Shown: positions 11,736 to 21,996 of the stretch, piece by piece
How the letters are laid out: each line of letters starts with the position of its first letter
Numbering within the stretch: position 1 is the stretch's first letter
Source of the DNA: Scleropages formosus
Taxonomy: Eukaryota; Chordata; Actinopteri; Osteoglossiformes; Osteoglossidae
Reading direction: 5' to 3'
Assembly (NCBI RefSeq): GCF_900964775.1
Contig: NC_041825.1
Span: 1,834,001 to 1,898,000, forward strand
DNA length: 64,000 nt
Translations under genes and position numbers: made by a program
Notes under the pieces: generated by a model
What the model was told of the DNA's origin: nothing
The model's input: the letters and a program-made list of their open reading frames with translations, nothing else
The model's database searches: none

Positions 11736-12114
11736 TGTCACGCCCATGCCCACGACCTCGCCCGAAATCAGAGCAGCGGGGTATAAAGAAGCCGCACCTG
11801 CACTCCCTGGTTGCAGAGTCTCATTTGAGAAACCCATCTTTCTAGTGCTCGAGTAAACCCATGACAACCTAGCTGTCCTTCCAGGTCATTCGTTCTCACT
11901 CCCTCGTTCCCCCTCCTGACGTCCACGGCTCCCGACACTTGCATCGCCTCCTTGACAACACTGGATCTCCACAAGACCTACGTTTGTGCATCGATCGACC
12001 CATGCCTGTCCCCGACCATGAATCTCACCTGCTCCCTTGTGTACTGACAGTAAAGATCCTGCAACTGGGTTCACACACACACCTGCCTCAGTCTCCTGCC
12101 CGCTCAGTATGACA
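11736..12114 (+). mobile_element. Solo LTR (fossil) with 5-bp target duplication
   Basis: The 379-bp block begins TGTCACGCCC and ends CAGTATGACA, so its ends are short inverted repeats of TG...CA type. It is flanked on both sides by CGGAC (11731-11735 and 12115-12119). A TATAAA lies at 11782-11787. The related element at 36.7-37.6 kb has a single CGGAC at the same place and no insert, which confirms insertion. No internal retroelement sequence remains, so it is a solo LTR, probably of Gypsy/ERV type; the family is uncertain. Confidence 0.8.
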
Positions 12115-12372
12115 CGGACCACGTTGCTGTTGAGTTTCTGTTGTGTGTTGCTGTATTTGGCTTTAATTTATTTTTTTTGTGTGTGTTTACAAAATACCTA
12201 CACACTTTCTCTTTCTATCATAAATACTGCAGATACATTTATTATTGTTATTATTGTCATTACATCATTACATTGCATTATTATTACTGTATTGTTATAT
12301 TAAAGATGTTTTAGTGTACCTGGAAGTGTTTCTTTAATTTTTTACACATGGAAAGGTACACGATGTACTATA

Positions 12373-13939
12373 CAGTGCTGTGAAGAAGTATTTGCCCCAT
12401 CCTAATTTCTTCTGTTTTTGTGTATATTTCATACTAAATTGTTTCAGAAATTAAAACAAAGTCTAACATAAAGCAAAGGCCACCTGATTAAACACAAAAT
12501 ACAGTTTTTAAATGATAATGTCATTTACTGAAGCAAAAAAGTTATCCAATAGCAACTGGGCCTGTGGGAAAATGTATTTGCCTCATAGTAGATTTTCCCA
12601 AATCTATGAAACTGCATTCATATTGGGGTTCAGCTCCACTAGACGCAACCAGGCCTGATTACTGCCAGCCCTGTTCAGTCAAATCAACACTTAAATAGAA
12701 CTTTTTCATGAGCATGAAGTTGGTTAAAAGGTCTTACCCAGTAACACACTATGCCAAAGTTGAAAGAAATTCCATAAATGATGAGGGAGAAGATGATTTA
12801 AATACATCAGTCTGGGAAGGGTTACCAAGCTATTTCAAAGGCTCTGGGACTCCAAAGAACCACAGTGAGAGCCATTATCTCCAAATTGTAAAAAAATACT
12901 TGGCACGGTAGTGAACCTTCCCAGAAATGGCCAACCTTCCAGAATCCCCCCAAGAGCACAGCGACAACTCATCCAGGAAGTCACAGAAGAGCCAAGGACA
13001 ACATCGAGGGAACTACGGGCCTCTCTTGGATCAATAAAGGTCACTGTTCATGACCACTATCAGAAAGACACTGGGAAAAAATGGTATCCATGAAAGAGTG
13101 GCGAGGCAAAAACCACTGCTAACCCAGAAGAACATTAAGGTTTGTCTGAATTTTGCCAAAACACAACTTGATGATTCTCAAACTTTTTGGGAGAATGTTC
13201 TGTGGACTGATGAGTCAAAAGTAGCACTGTCTGGAAGACAGGGGTCCTGTTACATCTGGCAGAAACTAAACGCCAAATTCATCATACCTAACAATCATGG
13301 TGGTGGCAGTGTGATGGTGTGGGGAGCTGTGCAGCTTCAAGACCTGAGAAACTTGTTATAATTGAGGAAAATATGAATTCTGCTCTGTACCACAAAATAC
13401 TAAAGGAGACTGTCCAGTCTTCAGTCCATAAATTGAAACTCAAGCGCAACTGGATTATGCAGCAAGACGTTGATCCAAAGCATAGGAGTAAGCCCACCTC
13501 TGAATGGTTCAAAAAAGCAAAATTAAAGTTTTGGAGTGGCCTAGCCAATGTCCTGACTTGAACCCAATTGAGATGCTGTGGCAGGACGTTAAACAGGCAG
13601 TTCATGCTCGAAAACCCTGTAATGTGGCTGAACTAAAGCAGTTCTGCAAAACAGAGTGGGCAAGTGAAAGACCGATCTCCAGTTATTGGAAGCATATTAC
13701 TGCTAAAGGCATAACCAAATTTTAAGTTTAAGGGGGATTTAGTTTTTCACATGGGTTATAGATGCTGGATATCTTTTGTCCTTAATTTAAAAAAAATAAA
13801 ATTCCAAACTGTATTCTGTGTTTACTCAGGTTGCCTTGGTTTTATGTTGCATTTGGTTTGAAGATCTGAAACGATTTAGTATGAGATATAGACAAAAACA
13901 GGAGAAATCAGGATGGGGGCAAATACTTTTTCACAGCAC
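12373..13939 (+). mobile_element. Tc1-like DNA transposon, inactive
   Basis: Long terminal inverted repeats start CAGTGCTGTGAAGAAGTATT and end ATACTTTTTCACAGCAC, with TA on both sides. At about 1.57 kb it is the usual size of fish Tc1 elements. The matching Tigger-like copy at 36.7 kb lacks the insert, showing the TA target. Remains of a transposase lie between the repeats. Confidence 0.9.
12708..13725 (+). pseudogene. Broken Tc1 transposase
   Basis: Pieces of a DD34E transposase appear in different frames. They include an N-terminal DNA-binding part (VTEEPRTTSRELRASLG), WTDESKVAL (first Asp), MQQDVDPKHRSKPTSEWF (second Asp, with V for the usual N) and CPDLNPIEMLW (Glu). Frame changes, for example near 13080 and 13330-13560, prevent one continuous product of the usual ~340 aa. 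It may have been mobilised by related enzymes but cannot encode its own. Confidence 0.88.
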
Positions 13940-14477
13940 TATATACTAAGACAAACATTTGACTAAGTGATGCTAGATTGGAATCTAACCCAACTGTTCC
14001 AACTTACGTACAAATCCAACTCAAAGACAGACTGAGGAACGGAACTCGTTCGTAATCCGGCGACTGCCTGTTTTAGTTAGGCCAGTTTGTAACTATCTAC
14101 CGTTGAGTTAATGTTATTTACATGCAGTGTTTGTTTCATTTTTTATTCCTACTTTTTTCTCAGTTTCTAAAACCTCTAACCCAATTCTACACAATGTGAC
14201 AAAACTGATTACTTTTCTTAACTAATGAGATTTTATTAATATTGGACCTTGGGGTTTGTGGCTGTTTTCAGTGCAATGTTTGGTAGATAAGACATGTTTT
14301 TCCCACACGGTGCTTGTAATGAAATTAATTTCTCAGAAATAACATAGCACCTTAAATTATGAGAATTATTAAAGTGTATTAAAGGAGGTGCACCATCGTT
14401 CAAGGCAAGTGATGAAAGGGAGCACTGGTAAAGCTAACAATTTTTTTATTCTTGTGTTGCTTGTAGAAGGTAAGTTC

Positions 14478-14665
14478 TGAAACAGCTGGTAGAGTAGTGG
14501 TTAGAGCTACTACCTTTGGATCCAAAGATTGCAGGTTCCATCTCCACCTCTGGCTATAGTCCCCTTGTGCAAGATATTTACCCTAAATTGTTCCAGTAAA
14601 ATTACCCAGCTGTATAAATGGGTGACTAATTGTAACCTTAACAATCTAAAGAAATGATTAAATTT
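14478..14665 (+). mobile_element. SINE family A (tRNA-derived)
   Basis: Head GTAGAGTAGTGGTTAGAGC (box A-like), CAGGTTCCATCTCC (degenerate box B), then TTACCCAGCTGTATAAATGG. Nearly twenty copies of this family occur in the window. Confidence 0.85.
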
Positions 14666-14734
14666 CCCTGTCAGACTCATACTGCTTTTTAAAGAAATGC
14701 TGCAACTTTTTTGCTGCCTTTCTGTGTTTTTCAT

Positions 14735-15445
14735 TTCAATTGCAGTTCATAGGGAACCAATACAGGTGGGGGAAAAAATCCAGAGGTGCGTGCTCAGTCC
14801 CCTGCTCTTCACTCCACTGACTCATGATTGCAGTTCCAGTTACATCATCGAGTTTGCTGACACAACCGTGGTGGGTCTCATCAGCAACAATGATGAAACA
14901 TCATACAGCCAAGGAGGTCAATCATCTGGCTGTGTGGTGCAGGAACAACAAGCTCCTCCTAAATGTTGAGCAGACAAAGGAGATTGTCATCGACTACAGG
15001 AGATCTCCTACCCGTCATCCCCCACTGGCCATCGACGGTTCTGCTGTTGAGAGAGTAGGCAGCACTAAATCCCTGAAGGTGCACATCACTGAGGACCTCT
15101 CCTGAACTACCAGCACTGCATCACTGGTCAAGAAAGCCCAGCAATACCTGTACTTCCTCAAGTGGCTGAGGAGGGCGCGTGTGCCACCACGCATCACGCA
15201 CACCAATCCGACCGTAAAACCACGCAGAGCTTAGTGGACGCGGCTGGGAAGCTCATCAGTACCCCTGCGGGAGATCTATGATGCCCGCTGCGCCCGCAGA
15301 GCCTCCAAATTTGTGGGCGACCCCACACGCCTTTCCCACAGCCTTTTCAGCTTCCTGCCATCTGGGAAGAGATACGGGAGCGTACGAGATGGCTACGCCA
15401 GACTGTTCAACAGCTCTTTCCCTCAGCTGTCAGAATCCTGAACTC
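14735..15445 (+). mobile_element. LINE fragment (reverse transcriptase), plus strand
   Basis: Frames encode CVLSPLLFT, YIIEFADTTVVGLISNNDET (the polymerase FADD region, here FADT), CRNNKLLLNVEQTKEIVIDY, LAIDGSAVERVGSTKSL and KKAQQYLYFLKWLRRARVP, all typical of fish non-LTR retrotransposon polymerases. Reading requires more than one frame and there are stops, so it is dead. The 5' part is missing. Confidence 0.87.
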
Positions 15446-15449
15446 TTTC

Positions 15450-15880
15450 TTTGCATCATCCATATAATAAGAACATATGATATGTTGTATACGTATACTG
15501 TATCATGGGTGTGGGGTAGTGAAGGTTGGATGTGTTCAATGGAAATGTTGGGGTCGATTATTGAAGGGACTCCTTCCTTTGTTAGATTTACCTGCTTTAT
15601 ATTTAGACCGTTCAAGTTATTGCACTGTTTACCTTCAAAGTTTTTTTTTTAAAAAAAAAAAAAAAAAAAAAATACCTTCAAAGTTCATGCACTTCCTTCC
15701 AGTGCCTTTAGCATTTGCATTGAGATTATTTGTTTGTTGTCTGTGTGGTCCTCAGTGTCCCACCGTGCTCCAGGAGAAAAGCCATTTCACTCCACCATAT
15801 CTACCAAACTTACTGAGGAAGTGACAGTAAAGTTGACTTTGAACAGATTTTAAAAACGGTACATATCACCTGTGCAACGC
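15450..15880. other. LINE-tail flank with A run
   Basis: Contains a T9-A26 run near 15642-15672, with the phrase ATACCTTCAAAGTT... repeated on either side of it (near 15630 and 15673), perhaps a target duplication of a vanished A-tailed insert. No gene seen. Confidence 0.4.
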
Positions 15881-15884
15881 AGTC

Positions 15885-16135
15885 CTCAGCGCGCATGCGT
15901 CGCTCGGCTCCAGGAAGTTGTCATGTTGGAACCGGAAGTAAAGAAAGGGGAGCTGGGGGAGCTGGGGAAGCTGTGGTGGAAGGAGATGTTTGTCGTCAAA
16001 ATGAAGTGAAGGTGTATTTCGGGCGCTGGATGATCCCGATGATCCAGACAGACGGAATAAACACTCGCGTGTGTGTACGGTTGTGTGTTCGCAGTAGCGG
16101 TCGCCGGGGAGAGGAGGCTTTTAAACGGTAAAGCT
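15885..16135 (+). promoter_or_regulatory. CpG-rich promoter-like block
   Basis: Contains an NRF1-like GCGCATGCGT (15891-15900) and an ETS-type ACCGGAAGTA (15931-15940) in CpG-rich surroundings without a TATA box. The first zinc-finger gene downstream on the same strand needs an upstream untranslated exon, and this is the best candidate for its promoter. The link is inferred. Confidence 0.4.
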
Positions 16136-16248
16136 TAAGGCAGATAAACCTCGCTTATTATTCTCATGAATGACGTTTTTGTTTGTGTGGCAATTTATTT
16201 TCAGTCATTTTAGCGGGACTGGACTCGCTGGAGACGCACAGACTCTGT

Positions 16249-16269
16249 CAGAGAGAGAGAGAGAGAGAG

Positions 16270-16318
<49 letters not shown>
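16249..16318. repeat. (GA)n(GT)n microsatellite
   Basis: About twelve GA units run directly into about 23 GT units. Confidence 0.95.
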
Positions 16319-16320
<2 letters not shown>

Positions 16321-16579
16321 ACTATTATGTAAACACGAGCCTCCGGTTTATTAATTTACACACAGTGTTTTCTGGAGCCCCTTTTTTTTGGTCTTTTCCT
16401 GTGTTTTTACGCGCACGCGCGCTGTTGCCACTCTTAAATTTTACCGGAGTTAAATACCTTATCTGCCTCGTATGACGTGATCATGCGAAATTCCGACAGC
16501 AACGCACGAGGGATATTATTAACATGCTAAACGTGAATATAATCATGCTCTCTAAACTTTATGAAAGGTGTTTTCTTGA

Positions 16580-16800
16580 AATGTAATTTGGCAATGTTTG
16601 CATATGCAGTTGAGTACCACTCCCCTTGATGATCGGTGTTGAATAGATACAGTAATTTAGTTTTAAATTTGTATTATATTTAAATATTTGTAAATAGCTT
16701 TGGGAAAAAATGTCAGCTAAATGAAAATGTAAACGTGAATTGAGTGAGAGCATCCTGCTGTATAAATGGGTAAATCATTACATTATTATCTGACATTGCA
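16580..16800. mobile_element. Decayed SINE family A pieces
   Basis: Fragments such as AGCTTTGGGAAAAAATGTCA, CAGCTAAATG and TGTATAAATGGGTAAATCATT come from the tail of the tRNA-SINE, out of normal order. Heavily decayed. Confidence 0.45.
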
Positions 16801-16927
16801 AGTCTCCTAGGCTAAGGTGGGACCAATATAATTATAATAATGTACTGATATTGATATTTTAATATTTACATTTAATCATGTAGCAGAGACTGCCCTGCAA
16901 AGTAACATGCAGTGATCAGTAATTAAT

Positions 16928-17165
16928 ATTTCGGTGACACTTGTATCCAGAGTGACTTACGGTGTAAGAAGTACTTAGGATACTTCCTACAGCCATTCAC
17001 AGAAATATACAGAAGAGCAGTGTAACTAACACACACACACACACAGTACAGGCAGTTTAGTCCACAGTTCACATGTCTTTGGAGTGTGGGAGGAAATGTA
17101 CACAAATATGAGGAGAACATGCAGACTCCACACAGAGTGAATGGGAATCAAACCCATGTCCAGAT
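16928..17165 (-). mobile_element. SINE family C, decayed
   Basis: Carries CATGTCTTTGGAGTGTGGGA, GGAGAACATGCAGACTCC and GGGAATCAAACCC (box B reversed), typical of the third SINE family. Confidence 0.65.
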
Positions 17166-17488
17166 GCACAGCCCTACGTCCCCTCCTACATTTCCACTTC
17201 CAGTGTCAAATCGGGGGCTTTTTACTGACTTACTTTCTTGATTCCATGTCTGCAAATTGCACAAGACACTACACGTGTCATCTAGATCCTGCTTCTTATA
17301 TGCTGGTAGGTGTCAAGAGAAACTCCGCAAAAATCATTGAACGCATTTTTCATATTCATGCCATTTTCAGAGATTTCATATTTTATTGTTGTTTAAAATA
17401 TTGGAATATATTTAAATAAAATATAATGTATAAATGTATTTACATTTAAGTTTGCATTGGTTATCATTTTTTTGTTTGCATTTTCCAT

Positions 17489-18050
17489 TGTAGGAATCAC
17501 AATTTAGGGTCACTTTAAGATCGATTGATCATCTGCCTATCTCATATTATCATATGAAAACATCAGGGTAATACACATATTGCTTATGGGCATTCAAGAC
17601 AACATCTGTTGGATGATTAGATCAAATTTACAGTTGAATGGGTCTGCCTGTTAATGTGATCACAGTGAGTACTTGTGAGTATTTGCATCTAAATGAAACT
17701 GTGTGAGAATGTTGACATATCCCAGTTGTTACTAGATGGTGGTCAAACCATTTGGTGATAAGGAAGTTTGGGGTAGCTAGCAGTTGGGAATTGGTTCCTC
17801 TGAAGGCTTCCTTGCCTTTGATGCTTTGTTTGAAGGTATCACCTCTAAAGCTTTGTGTAAGGTCACACCTTTAAGGACTGCTCACTGAATGCCTATAAAA
17901 TCACAATGTATATTTCCCTTAGTTAGACTTGATGACTACAGCACAAAAACAGCACGTTCTGATGTTGTAGACTGATAACTCTCCTCTGCAATAAAGAATC
18001 CTGCTGAAGATACTTCCAAGTCTCCTGGTCTTCTCTGCAAATTCCCAACA
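17489..18050 (+). repeat. Left LTR of the retrovirus-like fossil
   Basis: Begins TGTAGGAATC and ends CCCAACA. It has a TATAAAA box at 17894-17900 and an AATAAA signal at 17990-17995, which places U3, R and U5 in the usual order for a plus-oriented LTR. Confidence 0.82.
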
Positions 18051-18175
18051 GTTTTGGTGCCGTGACCTGGATAGAGTTGCTCATCTGACATCGATTCAGA
18101 CTGAACTTACTCAGCTCATCTACTATTTGGTGAGTGTAACTCTATCCAAAGAGCTGCTACAGACCAGTATTTTAG

Positions 18176-18440
18176 GTTATCTTCTGGTTTGATGGGGAAG
18201 TGTTAAGCAAAGCTCTAGGTTGTGTTAGCAAATGGGTAATCCTCTGTTTCAGCTGGGAAGATTAACATTTGCAGGGTGTGTTAACAGTTTGGTTTATCCT
18301 CTGCTTTGCCAGGGAAGATTTTGGTTTATCCTCTTGTTTTATCAGTGAAGGTTAACAACAGTTGTGTGTTAACAAATATGTGATCCTCTTCTTTGCCAGG
18401 GATGAGTTTAGTTTATCCTCTGCTAAGTCAGAGAAGCTCT
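18176..18440 (+). repeat. Imperfect repeats in the fossil's leader
   Basis: The phrase TTTATCCTCTGCTTTGCCAG and variants, each followed by GGGAAGATT-like and GTGTTAACA-like words, recur about five times between the primer-binding site and the gag-like region. Confidence 0.65.
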
Positions 18441-18612
18441 AGTGACAAAGAGCAGTTTTGTGACAGTTTTTTTTCCCTTTTTCCCATCAGAGAAATACTA
18501 ATCAAAATGTTTAGAAAGAATTCTAGACTGATCCCCATAACTAAGAAAAGTGGACTGGCTACCCGTTCGTGGACTAATAGCAAGTTCAAATCAATTCTGG
18601 GAGAACACATAG

Positions 18613-19282
18613 ATGCAATATGACAGACTCAGACAGAATTTGGTACAGAAATATGGCATTCATCTAGATAAAGTATGGTCCATTGAAGAACTCAAAAAGA
18701 TACTTGGCGCATGCATCAGAAAGAAAAATATAAAGGGAATTATCTGTTGCCACAGAGAATTTTGTTTAGCAATAGTACAAGAACAAGCTCAGTGTATTGC
18801 TAAATTAGAAGAGCAAAATAAAGAACTACGTGCCCGAGTATCGTCTTTCACTGAGAAGTTGAGTCACAAGAAGACTTCAAAAGGTGATTTGAAAAAACCC
18901 ACACAGTCAGATAATATCTATCCTGACATACAGTCCTTATTTAATCATGAGGGTGATGATGTGTCCATTAGTGACACTGAAGGGGTAGATAAGGCAGTTA
19001 GTGCAGTCGAAGTGTCTGGAGCAAGAAAAAGGGTTCAAAGGGAAGAGGCTGACGTTATTCCTTCTGCACCTCCCACAGTCCCGGTCCAAACGGTCATCAA
19101 AGCGCTAGGCCCCGAGGCAATAGAAAGACTTGCTCAGAGTTTGCCTTTAGCACGAGTGAACTTTTCTGAGTTCAGGAGAGCATTGTCCAGGAAAGTGCGT
19201 CTTTATGACACGTCTCTAGTTGAGATTAATCAACTAATCTCACACATCTTGACAGAGTCAGAGTTTAATAATTTTGAAAAAC
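18613..19282 (+). pseudogene. gag-like region of the fossil
   Basis: A lysine/glutamate-rich open stretch with a probable coiled coil around IAKLEEQNKELRARV sits where gag is expected, downstream of leader and primer-binding site. No zinc knuckle or protease was seen. A long reading frame runs on into the right LTR in antisense, so its last ~40 residues are not gag. Assignment to gag rests mainly on position. Confidence 0.5.
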
Positions 19283-19817
19283 TGTTTGGAATTTGCAGAG
19301 AAGACCTGGAAGTATCTTCAGCAGGATTCTTTATTGCAGATGAGAGCATCAGTCTACAACATCAAAACGTGCCGTTTTGTGCTGCAGTCATCAAGTCTAA
19401 CTAAGGGAGATATACATTGTGGTTTTATAGGCATTCAGTGAGCAGTCCTTAAAGGTATGACCTTACATAAAGCTTTAGAGGCGATACCTTCAAACAAAGC
19501 ATCAAAGGCAAGGAAGCCTTCAGAGGAACCAATTCCCAACTGCTAGCTACCCCAAACTTCCTTATCACCAAATGGTTTGACCACCATCTAGTCAACATTC
19601 TCAGTTTCATTTAGATGCAAATAATCACAAGTACTCACTGTGATCACATTAACATGCAGACCCATTCAACTGTAAATTTGATCTGTAAAATCATCCAACA
19701 GATGTTGTCTTGAATGCCCATAAACAATGTGTATTACCCTGATGTTTTCATATGATTATATGGGTTAGACAGACGATCAGTTGATCTTAAGGTGACCCTA
19801 AATTGTGGATTCCTACA
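19283..19817 (-). repeat. Right LTR of the fossil, inverted
   Basis: Reverse complement of the left LTR along its whole length, from TGTTTGGAATTTGCAG (inner end) to GGATTCCTACA (outer end). It contains the antisense AATAAA and TATAAAA equivalents. Its promoter would point away from the neighbouring zinc-finger gene. Confidence 0.82.
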
Positions 19818-19882
19818 CCGTATGATTATTGGTTTGCATTTTCCTCTCCTACTGATGTTAAAAGAATATTGCAAGTTGGAGA

Positions 19883-21996
19883 ATGTCGAAAATAGAGCGT
19901 CTGAACGCCCGCGTGGCGAAGCTCCTGACGGTGGCGGTTCACGAGGTCCTGGAGGTGGTGAAGGAGACCGTGTCCGAGTACCAGGAGAAGACGGCTCGCA
20001 CTCAGAGGGAGAACGAGAGCCTCAAGCGGAGGCTGCGGGAGCTTCAGGACAAGCTGAAGAGAGGAGGCACAGGTGCGTTTCCAGAGTTGGGTTGTGAGGC
20101 TAAACTTCTAAATTAATTAGGCAATTAACTTTTTAAAGTAATTATTTTCATTTTTGCTTTTAAAATCTCAAATTTTGTTCAATACATTTTTGTGTGCATT
20201 ATTTACACCATACTGCAGCTAAGGAAATCCAGGCAGGTAATATGTGTAAGAATGTACACTATATTTTCATAATACATTTGTCAGTCTGTATTCTGTCTGT
20301 TTTCATCCATTCGTTAAATTGTCAGTTTTCTTCAAAGTGACTAACAGTGTTAAGCACATTTTTTTTATTAATCAATAGGACGAAAGCAGGAGGTGGGATT
20401 CAAACCTGTGCCCCCTGAGTCTAAAAGCAGCAGCTATATCAGTTTTTTACATTTTAGCTTTAATTCAGTTCCCTGTATATTTTCTTAATTTAACTTTAAT
20501 AATATTCTCTTGTCTTTTTAAAACATTTTTTCTCTTTTAATATATTGTCTTGTTTGCACAGTCTACAGAGCTGACTATATTAACATTTCACTACAGGTTG
20601 TATGTGTGTATAACTGTGTACGTGACAAATAAAATCTTGAATCTTGAATAACCGCTACGTTTGCTTCTTATATATTTTTAATGAAGTTAAAGTAGATGTT
20701 GTAACATAATTGTTAAATTTGCTGTTAGTTATTACTGATGTTTTCATGCATCATTAGCATTGCTGTTTACAAATTTCTAAGTGTTTTGTTTTGTGTCAGC
20801 TGTTCAGTGCTTCTTTAAATGTTTATTTTGCGCAAATGATCCTATTCAGAGCGGTTAACTCTCAAACTGTCTTTCACAATTTTGTACATGTAAGGAATTT
20901 GACAAATGTTATTTAAAGCAAAGCTGCCTCTGATGGCCTTCTTTGTTTTCCCTTTCTAGGGTCGGGGCAGGTGGTTATTCCCCCTATGTCTGGAGACAAG
21001 GCTCCACACAAGGAGCGGCATCTTGAGCGAGAAGTGCGTTCCGGTGCAAGGCAGAACGGAGTGCTCACGCAGACTGAAGAGAAGAAGGGGGTCCCTGAGC
21101 AGAGCACAATCAACCACAGTCAAGAGACGCATGATGGACAGGAGCTGAAAATTGTGGTGGAAACAGACTCTGAGTGCGAAGATGTTGTACCCAAACACAT
21201 TGCAACGGTATCCATCGCTGGGACCCAGATGTGTGATACACCACCGGTGACGATCACACTGCCATGTGTTCAAATTGACGGTCTGGAGTCTAGCCACACC
21301 TTGAATGTGTTAAACGCTGTTTCTTCCAGCACTTCAGAACTGGGCATTCAGACACATTTGACATCGGATCACGTGAAAATAGAACTGGACCCTCAAGAAC
21401 ATGCTACAAATGATCTCTGTGTGGATGAAAGCCCTGTTGAATGTACATCCTCAAGTAAAAATCTTGGTGGTGATGGCATAGACTCAAGTAAAAACCTAGG
21501 GCTAACAGGACCCGCTGAGCAGCCTCAGGTTGACACAGGGCTTTATGGATTGGCATGTATTAATTCAGATTATATTACTTATGGAGAGAGATTGGCATTT
21601 GAAAAAGTGACGATGGCATTTGATGTTGAAAAACAGTCTTATGGGAGCAGTGAGGAACATGTCTGCACCCTGTGTGGCAAAACCTTCAGTGGAATAGGAA
21701 GCTTACGAGTACATCAGAGATGTCACACTGGAGAGAGACCATACGCCTGTCTGCAGTGTGGGAGACGGTTTAGTCACGCCGGGGACTTTAAAAAACACAA
21801 GAGGGTTCACACAGGTGAGAAACCCTACCATTGTACGCTGTGCGGAAAGGGCTTCAGTCAGTCGGGATATTTGAAAATACACGAGAGATACCACACAGGA
21901 GAGAGACCGTACTGCTGCAGTCAGTGTGGGAAGAGCTTCAGTCACTCCAGCAATCTCAAAAAACACCAGCAAATTCATATTGGTCAGGCACCCTAG
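19883..21996 (+). CDS. C2H2 zinc-finger protein 1 of the tandem trio
   Basis: Two coding exons: 19883-20072 and 20960-21996 (ACAG|GTGCGT ... TTTCTAG|GG), giving 408 aa. Exon 1 encodes a charged coiled-coil start ([15 protein letters not shown]...) found at the front of many fish zinc-finger proteins. Exon 2 begins with a long acidic, low-similarity spacer and ends in four C2H2 fingers (residues about 297-408) joined by HTGERPY/HTGEKPY linkers, so it is a likely nuclear DNA-binding regulator. The target is unknown. A 5' untranslated exon is probably spliced on upstream. A polyadenylation signal lies at 23126-23131. The gene starts just right of the inverted-LTR fossil. Confidence 0.88.
20300..20445 (-). 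mobile_element. SINE family A, decayed, in ZNF1 intron
   Basis: Reverse copy with TCTTCAAAGTGACTAACAGTG and CAGGAGGTGGGATTCAAACC (box B reversed). Confidence 0.65.

Larger units (their letters stand above)
11344..14070 (+). mobile_element. Pogo/Tigger-like MITE carrying three nested insertions
   Basis: Left end CAGTCCCCAAGTTACGAATG and right end CGTTCGTAATCC...GACTGCCTG are inverted repeats of the pogo/Tigger type. Pieces between the insertions align in reverse with the copy at 36679-37626, including TAAGCCTGTTATACTAAAAA, TCGTCAGCTCGTG, CTTTTCAGTCGGAC and ATACTAAGACAAACATTTGA. It therefore was one element, later split by a SINE (about 11403-11565), a solo LTR (11736-12114) and a Tc1 copy (12373-13939). 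It lacks the transposase-derived piece seen in the 36.7-kb copy. Confidence 0.75.
17489..19817. mobile_element. Retrovirus-like fossil bounded by two inverted LTRs
   Basis: An LTR-element fossil of about 2.3 kb. The left LTR (17489-18050, plus) is followed by a primer-binding site TGGTGCCGTGACC (from 18055), which matches the 3' end of tRNA-His. A leader with imperfect repeats and a gag-like region come next, then a second LTR (19283-19817) in the opposite orientation. Both outer ends read TGTAGGAATC inward. No pol or env was recognised, so the element is incomplete. The flanking 4 bp are CCAT and CCGT, a possible target duplication with one difference. By eye the two LTRs differ at very roughly one site in ten, which suggests age. 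The family is probably a fish ERV using a His primer. It ends about 65 bp before the first zinc-finger coding exon. Confidence 0.8.

Noticed and set aside
14478-14560. Possible tRNA gene
   Set aside because: The box A/B-like sequences belong to a SINE head repeated many times in the window; no intact cloverleaf or acceptor stem was seen.
18176-18440. CRISPR-like repeat array
   Set aside because: The repeats are imperfect, irregularly spaced and inside a retroelement leader in animal DNA.
18613-19404. Possible intact host gene of 263 codons
   Set aside because: It sits between LTRs with a primer-binding site, and its end is antisense LTR, so it belongs to the fossil element.
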